Position numbers and translations under genes: made by a program
Part shown: positions 53,476 through 64,000 of the stretch, one piece after another
Layout: each line of letters starts with the position of its first letter
How positions within the stretch are numbered: position 1 is the first letter of the stretch
Notes under the pieces: generated by a model
Databases searched by the model: none
The model's input: only the letters and a program-made list of their open reading frames with translations
What the model was told of the DNA's origin: nothing
Assembly (NCBI GenBank): GCA_032622095.1
Contig: CP136069.1
Coordinates: 128,571,123-128,635,122 of the forward strand
Direction: 5' to 3'
DNA: 64,000 nucleotides
Source: Siphonodentalium dalli
Taxonomy: Eukaryota > Mollusca > Scaphopoda > Gadilida > Siphonodentaliidae

Positions 53476-56400
53476 ATGTGCACGGATGAGCTATCTGTCC
53501 TGACTTTAAATGTGTGTGGTTTGGCCAAACGATTAGACTGTCCTGAATTTGTTGAATTGTGTATTTTATATGATGTATTATGCTTTATGGAGACATTGAC
53601 GGATGATTGTGATAATTTATCTTTACCTGGCTACACCTTTTCTTTTAAGAATCGCACGAAAGTAAGCCGTAGAAAATCCGGCGGTATAACCATTGCGTAC
53701 AGGAATAATTTGGCGGATAAAATATCAGTAGTGCATTCGAGTTGCAAATTTGTTCATTGGGTAAATATTTCCAAAGATATATTTGATGGGAAGTCTGATG
53801 TTTTAGTTGGTGCTGTCTATATCCCACCAGAAAAGTCCAGATACTCCAGTAAAGAAGCGTTTAATGAACTAGATTGTGAAGTTATTAGTCGTAAATTGGA
53901 TTATGATAATTTAATTCTTACAGGGGATTTTAATGCACGTACATCCAATACTCAAGATTTTTATGATTTTTCGGAGAATGATTTCCATCAAGTACATGAT
54001 CTGATTCAACCTGATTTAAGAACCCTAGCTGATAATGGAATGTCAATATATCGATCGAGTAAGGATAAAATAACTAATACATTTGGGAGATTGTTAATTA
54101 GTATATGCAGAAATAATGAGATATATATGTTAAACGGTAGAACCGATAGTGACATGGACATTGGTAAGTTGACATGCAAGGAATCATCTGTAGTTGATTA
54201 CACCATTTGTTCCCCACAATGTTTGAATTTGGTAAGAGGGTTTTAAATACAAGACCACTCGTTGCTTTATTCTGATGCTCACTGTAGTTTGTCCCTGCGA
54301 CTTTGGAAGGGGAAACTGACCCCATTGCTTGAAGTAAATGATCCAACATGTAATAACTTAACGAACCAATCTAAACCGAAATCGTGGGTCCCTGAGAAAA
54401 CCGCCGAATTTGTAGGAAATATCGAGGAGGTTGACATTAAACAAATAAATGAACAATTGGAAGCTATGCGAAACAACAGTTCCACATGTAACAGTATATC
54501 GGAATTAGTCACATCACTTTCTGGCGTAATGATAGATGCAGCGAAAAAGACTTTCGGTTCCAAGTATGTGAGGAAAATTCAGCGACCCGAAACAACAACA
54601 CAGCGAACTAGTTGTAGAGTGTGGTTTACAGACGAATGTCGAAACGTAAGGAAAGCTTATAAAAAAGCCAAACGCATATATGCTAAAACACCAAACGAGA
54701 ATACAAAACTAGGCCTACGACAAGCTGAACGTGAATATAAAAGAGTCATAAATAGGGCGAAACGTGAATATGAAAGTAATTTGCAAATTCAGATGGAAAG
54801 TATACGAAACACTGATACAAGGACATTTTGGAAAACCATTAAGGGTAATAGGGGCCATAGTAATACATCTCTTGACATTGATATACTTGTAGAACACTTC
54901 AGAAAGCTTAACTCCCAGTTACCTGATGGTTCAACACTTGTTACCGAAAACAAAGTCGATTTGGATGCCACAGGTACACGCATGTTAAACATTCCCATAA
55001 CTAACGAAGAAATATTATATTGCATTGGTAAACTTCAAAATAATAAAGCGTCTTCGCAAGATGGAATAATCAATGAATATATTAAGGCATCAGTGCCCAA
55101 GTTATTACCAGTCTATACGCATCTCTTTAATATCATTTTCGACTCAGGATTAATACCTGACTCATGGCGCACGGGCTCAATTATACCGATTTATAAAAAT
55201 AAAGGGAAGAAAGACCACCCCTCGAATTATAGGGGTATAACCATATCAAGTTGTCTTGGGAAATTATTCACATCAATATTGAACAGACGGTTAACTAATT
55301 TTTCTGATTCTTGCGGAGTTATACATGAAAATCAAAGTGGCTTTAGGAAAGGTTACTCAACCGTGGATAATGTGTTTGTGATACAGACGCTTATGGATCT
55401 TTGTAAATTTAAGAAAAAGAAATTGTTTTGTGCCTTCATTGATTTTGAAAAGGCCTTTGATACTGTCCGTAGAGATTATTTATGGTATAAATTAGCATTA
55501 AATAATATAGGTGGCAAGATGTACAATATCATTGTTGACATGTACAAGGATATTAAATCTAGGGTAGTATGTAATGGAGAAATATCAGACCCCTTCCCCT
55601 CTATGATTGGTTTGAAACAGAATGACAATTTATCCCCTTTTCTTTTTTGTCTCTATGTTAACGACCTTACAGATTTTCTCGCCAGCACGGATATAGTGGG
55701 AGTGGAGTCGATATCGCGCGAATGCGAGGATAGACTAGACAGATATATGAAATTATTCATAATTTTATATGCAGACGACACGGTGTTATTCTCCGATTCC
55801 GCCGATGATCTGCAGCGTCAGTTGAGTTACTTTGAGGACTATTGTTCGACTTGGGCCCTTAGAGTCAACGTGGCAAAAACTAAAATAATTTGCTTTTCCA
55901 AGGGTAGGTTACCCAGACATTTACTGTTTAGGCTCAACGGTAAGGAAATCGAAGTGGTGAAAACATTTTCTTACCTGGGTATTTTGTTTAGCCGATCTGG
56001 CTCATTCACGATAACCAAGAAAGACTTATCAATGAAAGCTAAGAAATCCATGTATGAAATTATAAAAATCGCGCGTACGCATAAGCTAACAATATCAACA
56101 CAGTTAAAACTCTTTGACACCTTAGTCGCACCAATCCTATTTTACGGGTGTGAGGTTTGGGGTGTGGGTGACAATTCTATCATTGAGGGAATACATCTGA
56201 AATTTTGCAAAATGGTCTTGGGATTAAAAACATCAACACCTTCTGATATGGTATATGGGGAGCTTGGGAGGTATCCAATGCATATTGATATCAACTTAAA
56301 AATAATGAAATTCTGGACTAAGCTTGTCACAAATTCAGAAAATCAGTTGAGTGGAAAAATTTATAAACTTGCCTTATCCATGGCCGATGAAACATCATTT

Positions 56401-56973
56401 GCGTCCCCATGGTTTAAATCGATAAAACAAATTCTAAATGAAGCAGGCATGTCTTTTATTTGGAGCATTCAGAATCGCGGAATCGACGAGAAACGATTAA
56501 TAAAGGATTTGAAAAATAAAATGAGGGATCAGTTCGTTCAGAACTGGCATTCATCGATGACATCATCTTGTAAAGGCAATACTTATAAATCTTTCAAACA
56601 CGGTTTCTGTGAAGAATCATATATTTTTCACGGATCAGATACTAATATAGTTACTCTAGCTCGATTTAGAACAGCCAATCATGTTTTACCAATCGAAATT
56701 GGGCGCTGGAATAAAACACCGTTATCGGAGAGAACGTGCACTTTATGTGAAACAAATATTGTCGGTGACGAGTATCACTTTATACTTGAGTGTCCCTCTC
56801 TATCACAAGAACGGAAACTATACATAAAACATGCATATTGGAAGTATCCCAATCGTCGCAAACTGTCCATTCTTCTCTCAAACAGAAAGCCAAGTATTAT
56901 ACGCAACCTTTGTAGATTCATACACATTATACATAAAAGAGCGAGTTGCTCTCCTGGTTCATCTGACCCTTAA
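53476..56973 (+). pseudogene. LINE ORF2: APE endonuclease and reverse transcriptase, one premature stop
   Basis: One reading frame of about 1,165 codons is interrupted only by TAA at 54244-54246. Before it lies the endonuclease domain: LNVCGL, FMETLTD, GAVYIPP and LTGDFNA motifs. After it, an SDAHCSL segment corresponds to the terminal SDH motif. The reverse transcriptase has SWRTGSIIPIYKNKG, NYRGITISS, FIDFEKAFDTV, a GLKQNDNLSPFLF segment and LYADDTVLF (near 55770), all with intact catalytic aspartates. A Cys-rich CTLCETN...HFILEC motif lies near the C-terminus. A single stop suggests very recent inactivation or a sequencing difference. It is unrelated to the Polinton. Confidence 0.88.
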
Positions 56974-57098
56974 AGTTATCACAACCATCGTCATTGCGAC
57001 CTTGTTTTGTTTGTTTATGTATTTATATATGTATTACCATGTATATTCTTAATACCATTGTACTATGGTGAAAGAATTAAATGATACTGATGTCAACT

Positions 57099-57314
57099 CT
57101 ATGGGTTTGGTCTGGGTGTTTGTGGATGGGTGCAGTTGGAAATATCAAAGTGGAAACTCCTGTGGTTTGCAAGGCCACTTTTGTCCTTGTAAACCCTGCC
57201 ACATTCACAGCTGAATGAGGTCCCACTGTGTACGGCAATTCTGTGAACCCTTAAACTGCTTGCATCACAGTAACACAGCGTACATTCTGAGCATGAGTAG
57301 CCAGAGTTTCCCAC
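57099..57314 (-). pseudogene. C2H2 zinc-finger fragment (two fingers)
   Basis: The frame encodes YSCSECTLCYCDASSLRVHR followed by IAVH, a Cys-X2-Cys-X12-His-X4-His finger, then a second finger beginning FSCECGRVY with only one residue between the cysteines. There is no clear start codon or flanking exon, so it may be a partial exon or a gene fragment. It abuts the 3' end of the LINE. Confidence 0.5.
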
Positions 57315-57479
57315 CGCATGCTTTTGTATGACGTTGCGGGTACTCTTTAACGGTAAGCGTTTTCCCGCGCGACTTACATTTATATGGACATGAGCCAGTT
57401 TATATATTCAGCCGCGACAATAGGTACTTTCACAATAAATTACACCGATTTGTTGATACTCATAAAATTATCGACAACA

Positions 57480-57800
57480 ATTATTTAAACCCAATCATCA
57501 TGAAATTTGTCATGGATGTTAACAATGACATGTAGATGGGAATGAGTCATTTTGCTAAAAAACATGGCCACCAGCAGCCATCTTGGATTTTATTCTTTAC
57601 ATGACTATATCCTTTGACACAGGCTACAGGTCGTATCTTTTGTCGGATCATCGTGAAATTTGTAATGGTGTTAACAATGACATGTAAATGGGAATGATTC
57701 TTTTTGTGGTCATTTGGTCAAAAAACATGGCTGCCAGTGGCCATCTTGGATTTTACTCTTTCCATAACTATGCCATGTCCCTTTAAGACTACAAACTGTT
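57480..57800. repeat. Two tandem copies of a ~170-bp interspersed repeat
   Basis: Copies at about 57495-57600 and 57645-57765 share ATGAAATTTGTCATGG-like and GTTAACAATGACATGTA segments, then AAAAAACATGGC followed by GCCATCTTGGATTTTA. The copies are diverged by about 15%. Confidence 0.6.
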
Positions 57801-58007
57801 GTTTTCTGTGAATAAAACACTGCCAAACAGAATATGTTGTACTGAATTACGCTTGTCATATTTGGTGTGGGGGCCGACTGTCATTAAAGAAATGGATTAC
57901 GATTTGTTCAAATAGGGGCGGAACCACGGGACTAATTTATTTTTCTCCCAACGAATGCAATAAAACTCCAAAAGCATCTTCTCTGAAACTGTCAGGCTTT
58001 TGATTAA

Positions 58008-58395
58008 AGGTACTCAATCCGATAAAACTCCTCTCAATTACTATTTCCTTGGCTTCGGGGGACAAAAATATTTGATTCGAGTCGAGGAAGCCACCCATCA
58101 AAGTTCAGATTTATTATATATCAATTTTAGAAATCTATTATTTTTCATTATCGGGAATACTTTCTGTCCCAGAAGTTTTCCGAAAAAGCCGACCGACATA
58201 CTCTCGATACTAAATTCCATTGAACAAAATGTTGCTATACAACACATTTTGGGCAATTATATACGATAGTTCATATAGTCGTTAGCATTATTTTTGGATA
58301 ATTAATCGATTATGATAACTAAAGTGACCTTTGATAACAATTTGTTGTTGTTGGAATCTGTTGAGATGGGTACCCTCTGATCGGATTGAGTACCT
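58008..58395. mobile_element. TTAA-flanked MITE (388 bp)
   Basis: Perfect 16-bp terminal inverted repeats, AGGTACTCAATCCGAT at 58008-58023 and its reverse complement at 58380-58395, are flanked on both sides by TTAA (58004-58007 and 58396-58399). TTAA duplication is the hallmark of piggyBac-type transposases. No transposase is encoded; an 89-codon open frame that starts outside the element (58000) has no recognisable domain. Confidence 0.85.
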
Positions 58396-58399
58396 TTAA

Positions 58400-59190
58400 G
58401 CTCTACAAATAAAACTCAATTATGTTTGTTCGTTTGTTTGTCGCTTTTATGAGTAATTTAACTCGGTGAGCATTATTAGATATCAGGGCATGGAACCTAC
58501 GTCATAAAACAAAGCTGGGGGAAATGGCGGATGTTCGAAACGACTCGATGTGAGTGTTTCTCGTTTTTGCAAACTATGTGCATAAATCACTAAAAAAAAA
58601 ACATTTCTTATGAGCCGCAAAACAGTGTTTGCTAGCTTACTGTCAACTCCACCGAGATATATATGTAACTATGGTCAAGATTATCGCGTTAAGGTGGTTT
58701 CCGTCACCAATTTCCGAGGCATGTTTCATAGTTTTGAAATGGTAACGCCTACATGAGTTTTTTAAACTGGAATTGTAACGAAACTGGTAACGCCTACATA
58801 CAATCAACATGTGATTCCAGAATCGTCAATTTCGCTGAATACTTCCTTTGACCTGCCAGATATCCCAATTAGTTTTAAGACAGTTGTGGAACGTGTGGAA
58901 GCATTCACATGTGCATGTGTTTAATTATTATTGCAATCTGTTTTGTCGGGCAACCATACCTCGATCGTTGATATTTGATAAGTAAATAGAACAATTTATA
59001 CATAATAAATTAATAAGTGCATCTTCATGTTTAAGACTATGCAATCCCAAATTTCACTTATATTTAATAACACCAAACTCTTACCATGTCCATACATGTA
59101 TTTGCTATATAATATGCGAGTACCAGAACTTGAAAACTTTGTAATGGGCGTTATTGCTATTATATATCGTTTTAATATACCATTTGTATA
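58400..59190. other. Unannotated intergenic stretch
   Basis: No gene is supported. A short repeat, TGGTAACGCCTACAT, occurs twice near 58741 and 58786. Confidence 0.4.
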
Positions 59191-59196
59191 TTTCAG

Positions 59197-59630
59197 ACAA
59201 TTGTTTTGCGGTGTGTCCCTGTCCACCAAAACCTCACTGGAACAGCATGAATGCAGACATACGAACAGCGCCCATCAAAATTGCGGCGCACGCTGTTACA
59301 GCAAGTGCCATTTGGAGCGCCACCAGTGTGGTCATGACAAAACGCGTCGTTTCCGGTGTGAAACTTGTGCGGCGTCTTTCTTGGGCGATTATGATTTGAA
59401 ACGGCACTTGAAAAGAGAAAATAAAGAGCTGACACACAGTTGTGTGCATTGTAATCTCCAATTTGAAAAAGCCGTGCGACCTCTCGGACCACATGTGCCT
59501 GCATTCCGGGGGGAAACGACATTCATGTTCAAAATGCCACAAGCAGTCGCAGACGGCGGTATCCCCCGCCGAAATGTGCAGTTGGGGAAGTGCATTCTCA
59601 ATAAAGTTTGCGTTCTCAGTATCTGGTGAA
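59197..59630 (+). pseudogene. C2H2 zinc-finger exon with a frameshift
   Basis: A 3' splice-site-like TATATTTCAG ends at 59196. The following frame has degenerate and normal finger segments: TSLEQHECRH, CHLERHQCGH, FRCETCAASFLGDYDLKRH and HSCVHCNLQF. Near 59470, at an A-run, the finger reading continues in another frame (CDLSDHMCLH, HSCSKC). The first finger has lost one cysteine. It looks like a decaying exon of a multi-finger gene. Confidence 0.55.
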
Positions 59631-59639
59631 TAAGAGGTG

Positions 59640-60780
59640 GGATATTGTCAAAACGCCAAGCGTGCGAACTCATTTTAGGACTGACATTTGTGGAAATTAG
59701 CCATGTGACGTCGTCCATTTGCACTAAAAATAATAAACAAGTCCAATAACTCTGCTGAAAATATCCGGCCGGATCTGGTTTGCGAACTCGTTCTAGATAC
59801 TGGTCATGTGAACTCATATACCAAAAATCTTTGAAATAAGTTTACATCTGTGGAAATGAGCCCTGTGACGTCGTCCATTTGCACACAAAAAATAAACAAA
59901 GTCCAATAACTCTGCTGAAAATATCAGACCGGGCCTGGTATTCGAATTCGTTCTAGATACTGGTCATATGAACTCATACACCAAAACTCTTTGAAATCCG
60001 TTGACATTTGTGTAAATGAGCCCTGTGGCGTCGTCCATTTTCACACAAAAAAACGCCAAGCGTGCGAACTCATTTTAGGACTGACATTTGTGGAAATTAG
60101 CCATGTGACGTCGTCCATTTGCACTAAAAATAATAAACAAGTCCAATAACTCTGCTGAAAATATCCGACCGGACCTGGTTTGCGAACTCGTTCTAGATAC
60201 TGGTCATGTGAACTCATATACCAAAACAATCTTTGAAATCCGTTTACATTTGTGGAAATCAGTCCTGTGACGTCGTCCATTTGCAGACAAAAAATAAACA
60301 AAGTCCAATAACTCTGCTGAAAATATCCGGCCGGACCTGGTTTGCAAACTCGTTCTAGATACTGGTCATGTGAACTCATATTCCAAAACTCTTTGAAATC
60401 CGTTGACATTTGTGGAAATGAGCCCTGTGACGTCGTCTATTTGCTATTTGGTAAATTCGACAAAAATAATAAACAAAGTCCAATAACTCCGGTAAAAATA
60501 ACAGACCGGACCTGGCTTGCGAACTCATTCTAGGTAATGGTTAGGTGAACTTATATACCAAATATCTTTGAAATCCGTTGAGATTTGTGGAAATGAGCCC
60601 TGTGACGTCATCTATTTGCTATTTGGTAAATTCGACAAAAATAATAAACAAAGTCCAATAACTCCGGTAAAAATAACCGACCGGACCTGGCTTGCGAACT
60701 CATTCTAAGTAATGGTCAGGTAAACTCATATACCACAAATCATTGAAATCCGTTGACATTTGTTCAAGTTATGAGTCTTA
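59640..60780. repeat. Tandem repeat of ~160-bp units (seven copies)
   Basis: The marker GTGACGTCGTCC or a close variant recurs at about 59705, 59865, 60025, 60105, 60266, 60426 and 60602. Spacing is 160 bp except for one 80-bp and one 176-bp interval. A 405-bp block (59648-60052) is repeated starting at 60053. Confidence 0.85.
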
Positions 60781-60784
60781 CAAA

Positions 60785-60825
60785 TTCGGGACAGACGGAC
60801 GGTCGGACAGATGGACGGACGGAAC
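60785..60825. repeat. GGAC-type microsatellite
   Basis: GACAGACGGACGGTCGGACA and further GGACGG units close the tandem repeat block and are followed by CCTATATCCCCCGCAAATTT. It is probably the terminal microsatellite of a dispersed repeat. Confidence 0.6.
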
Positions 60826-60829
60826 CCAT

Positions 60830-62150
60830 TCCTATATCCCCCGCAAATTTTCAATTTCGGGGATAAAATGCATTTTTGTTTTAAGAGTGGTCTATGCAGA
60901 CACATCAAATCCTGCCACGGATTATATATAAGACGTTAATTGATGATCAGAGATCGAACTATGTCATCAATATAATTTCAAACATTTTTAAATCGGAATA
61001 TATTTTTTCCGAGATGCCATGTAGTTACAGATTTGGGTACATGCGAATGCGACGGTAATTATAGGATTGATGTAATATGCATCTCATGAAATAACTCGCG
61101 ATAACTTTTTATTGTTTATTGCAATCATAATAAGTTATGGCTCTTTATGGTTTGGAGATTATATCGAAGACGTAATTCTAGTTGCCATAAAATGTTGCAT
61201 TCACATGAAGGAAGAAATGTTTATGTTTTATCATTAACTATCGTTAACTATTGTATTGTTAAGTCTAAAGCAAATTTATTTTTATAATGTTAAGTCTAAA
61301 GCAAATTGACTTTTATATTGTTAAATCTTAAGTAAAATTATGTATGCATACAATATGTATATTGTTTCTTTGATAATGTGATAATTTCCTGATAAACGAT
61401 TGTTGTTCCAGTGTGCCTTCTTTTCTCTGGCATGTGGTATATCTCCTATAACAGTGATCATGGTAGTAACATGTCATTTTCTGTTGTGATGGGGTGGGCT
61501 GTATCCGTTTTGGCAGGCTTTGGTTGTTATCTTTGGTGTCGTATGGGCTAAAACTTCTTTGTGTTGCAATGTCAGGTACAACGAATCTGATTGCTGAAAT
61601 ATCTAGATTGCAATGTCCTTTTTCTGCGGTTGTTTTTGCTGTGTCTGGGTATCGTACAGCCGAGTATTATAATTCTGGTACCATCGCACTACATCTATCC
61701 ATGCATAGGTGGAAAGCTATGCCGTCCAGTGGAAATTTTCCATTCGCCACAAGCTTAAAAAAGTCCGGCGGCACATCTTCACACCGATTTAGTATATTAG
61801 TTCTTTCAAAACTGTTGGAATTAGTCGAATCATTTCGATCTCTGGGTCACGTGTACTAGCGCCACTCTCAACTGGAAACAGCCGGACGCAAGTCTTCCTT
61901 TTCGACGATTTTGGGGACAGTTTAGCCCGCTTTATTGGGGTTCGGGGAGTTATGATCTTTTCGGTAGTTGTATATATATGTAGTTCGAACATATTGGACT
62001 CACAGTCGGACGTATGCATAAACTGTCCGACGCTTGGTAGCTATCGAAAATAGTTCTCTTTGCTTCGAAGACAGAACATGTCTCTTTTGCTTGTAATTCT
62101 ATGTTCTGTCAACTTTAAGTTGCTTTTTCTCTTGTATATATCATACTACC
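60830..62150. other. Unannotated intergenic stretch
   Basis: No supported gene. Three diverged ~32-bp tandem copies containing TTAAGTCTAAAGCAAAT lie at 61258-61345. A 121-codon plus-strand frame at 61494-61859 shows no domain. Confidence 0.45.
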
Positions 62151-63475
62151 TGGTGGACCCGACTTCGTCCGGGCTGTTTCCCCTATGTTTTCGGCGATTT
62201 GACCTTGAATTGACCATTTTGAAGGTCAGGTCGGGTCACGATTTGAGCCGCCCTAAACACTCCCCGGATAAAAGTACCAGAAAAAGTACCCGTCGAAATC
62301 CGTCAGGTTTTACCCGATTTGACCTTGAATTGACCATTTCGACGGTCAAGGTCAGGTTGGGGTCACGATTTGACCCGTCCAAAACACTCCCCGGCAAAAG
62401 TATCCATAGGTATCAAATTTCGTCGAAATCCGTCCGTTTTACCCCATTTGACCTTGAATTGACCTTTCTGAAGGTCAATGTCAGGTTGGTGTAACAATTT
62501 GACCAGTCCAAAAGACTCCCCAGACAAAAGTACATCGAAATCCGTCCAGTTTTACCCGATTTGACCTTGAATTGACCTTTTTGATGGTCAAGGTCAGGTC
62601 GGGGTCACAATTTGACCCGTCCAAAACACTCCCCGGACAAAATTACCACTAGGTATCAAATTTCGTCAAAATCCGTCTGGCAGTTTTCCCGGCCATAGCT
62701 AACACACAGACAAACAGACAGACAGAAGTCCCAAAATATATATTAGACTAGAAGGTGACCCGACTTCGTCCGGGCTTTGACCTTGAATTGTCCATTTTGA
62801 AGGTCAAGGTCAAGTGGGGTCACGATTTGACCAGTCCAAAACACTGCCCGGACAAAAGTACCCGACAAACGTGCCCGTCGAAATCCATCCGGTTTTACCC
62901 GATTTGACCTTGAATTGATCATTTTGAAGGTCAAGGTCAGGGTCACGATTTGACCCGTCCAAAACACTCAGTGGACAAAAGTAGCCCTATGTATAAAATT
63001 TTGTCGAAATCCCATCAAAATTGGTGATTTGACATTGAATTGACCCGATTTCAAGGTCAAGGTCACGTCGCACGGGCAAATGAATATGCTTATGAGAATC
63101 CCCATACGAAAGTACCCCCACATACCCAGTTTCATCGAAATCCCGTGATATTCGGGCGTTTGACCTTGAAATGACCCGATTTCAAGGTCAAGGTCACATC
63201 GCACGGGCAAATTAATAGGTTTATACCACTCCGCGGCCGAAAATACCCCCACATACCAAGTTTCATCGAAATCCCGTGATATTCGGGCGTTTGACCTTGA
63301 AATTACCCGATTTCAAGGTCAAGGTCACGTCGCACGGACAAATTAATATGCCTATGCCACCCCCGGCCGAAAGTACCCCACACAAACCAAGTTTCATCGC
63401 GAACACAAACACAGACACACACCCACACACACACATACACACACAGACAGATCTTCCAAAATATATAATAGACTA
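62150..63475. repeat. Dispersed repeat copies with AAGGTCA/TGACCTT arrays
   Basis: Two copies start with a GACCCGACTTCGTCCGGGCT-type head (about 62158 and 62757) and contain many internal TTTGACCTTGAATTGACC and AAGGTCAAGGTCA segments spaced about 110-130 bp. Each ends in CAGACAGA-rich sequence and AAAATATATA(T/A)TAGACTAG (62734-62752 and 63458-63476). They look like adjacent copies of one mobile repeat family. Confidence 0.7.
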
Positions 63476-64000
63476 GCCAATGAGCCCGACGTTGTCCGGG
63501 CTATTCAAAAACCAAATTTCAAGGCGATAGCTCCACCCGTTTCCGAGATCTGGTCTGCGCATGCGCGAAGCTGGCGTCGCACGGGCTCCGCGACCCGATA
63601 AAATTCGTATCCGGGGCAAGATACATTCACATAGCAAATTTCAAGTCGATAGCTGCACCCGTTTCCGAGATCTCGTCTGTGCATGCGCTGCAAGGGCGTC
63701 GCACGGGCTCGCCAATACGACAACGACGACCGCCTGGTCAAACTACACACACGTACCAAGTTTCGTCCCGATCGGTCGAAATCCAAAACCTTAATCCTAA
63801 CATCCTAAGGATAGGGAAAAACGACAACGAATATAGAATGAACACAAATTCTCGGCGACCCGATAAAATTCGTATCCGGGGCAAACCAAATTTCAAGTCG
63901 ATAGCTCCACCCGTTTCCGATATCTCGTCTGCGCATGCGCAAAGCTGGCGTCGCACGGGCTCGGCGACCCGATAAAATTCGTATCCGGGGCAAGATACAT
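63476..64000. repeat. Related dispersed repeat with ~100-130-bp internal units
   Basis: It starts after TAGACTAG with a diverged GCCCGACGTTGTCCGGGCT head. Internal units share CAAATTTCAAG, CGATAGCT, CCCGTTTCCGA, GCGCATGCGC, GGCGTCGCACGGGCTC and CGACCCGATAAAATTCGTAT. It continues beyond the window edge. Confidence 0.7.

Larger units (their letters stand above)
53140..57095 (+). mobile_element. APE-type non-LTR retrotransposon (LINE), 5'-truncated
   Basis: The element has the end of an ORF1 (53164-53388), an APE endonuclease plus reverse transcriptase ORF2 (53476-56973) and a ~120-bp 3' tail ending around GAATTAAATGATACTGATG. The 5' end is uncertain. The domain order and a C-terminal Cys/His motif place it among Jockey/CR1/I-like LINEs; the exact clade is not assigned. 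Confidence 0.85.

Noticed and set aside
61494-61859. 121-codon plus-strand frame
   Set aside because: Composition resembles random translation, no domain and no splice or promoter context.

Overview
The window is eukaryotic (metazoan) repeat-rich DNA, most likely from a marine invertebrate and probably a lophotrochozoan such as a mollusc. That is inferred from AT-rich intergenic DNA, a LINE with an APE endonuclease, C2H2 zinc-finger exons and histone-type 3' stem-loops; species cannot be read from the sequence. It has three parts: a ~34 kb satellite array (1-14201 and 31321-51221), an apparently complete 17,119-bp Polinton/Maverick (adintovirus-like) element inserted in that array (14202-31320), and a 12.8 kb flank of older repeats (51222-64000).

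The satellite has a ~1,348-bp monomer and a shorter ~890-bp form. The long form is the short form plus a 458-bp MITE-like insertion with ~19-bp imperfect terminal inverted repeats and TATA on both sides; the four short monomers are its empty site. The Polinton sits inside one MITE copy, so the nesting is satellite > MITE > Polinton. The Polinton has a perfect 6-bp target duplication (CACGAT), AGTAGTAAT termini and G-rich terminal inverted repeats built from a 30-bp palindromic unit plus long hairpins.

The Polinton carries a tight minus-strand block of thirteen genes, with gene starts and stops overlapping or a few tens of bases apart: adenain-like protease, a small conserved protein, major capsid protein, pVI-like protein, penton-like minor capsid protein, a small membrane protein, a chromodomain integrase, three small structural-type proteins, a packaging ATPase, an unknown protein and a 1357-aa protein-primed DNA polymerase B. 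Replication (PolB), integration (integrase), capsid assembly and maturation (MCP, penton, pVI-like, protease) and packaging (ATPase) are all represented by open genes, so the element looks recently mobile and virus-like.

The accessory end (26.7-30.8 kb) is the unusual part. A ~200-bp-arm palindrome copies the polB promoter and its first 32 codons head-to-head and fuses them to a CCHC zinc-knuckle gene. Next come two divergent gene pairs. Their ~552-bp control regions are almost identical while their four coding sequences are unrelated, and each gene ends in a histone-mRNA-type stem-loop rather than an obvious polyadenylation signal. This is the same layout as a metazoan histone gene pair, but none of the products is a histone. 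One product has an LxCxE motif and another looks like an OTU domain without its catalytic cysteine.

The right flank holds a possible LTR/PBS remnant, a LINE 3' end, an almost intact LINE with one premature stop, two C2H2 zinc-finger fragments, a TTAA-flanked MITE and several tandem repeat families.
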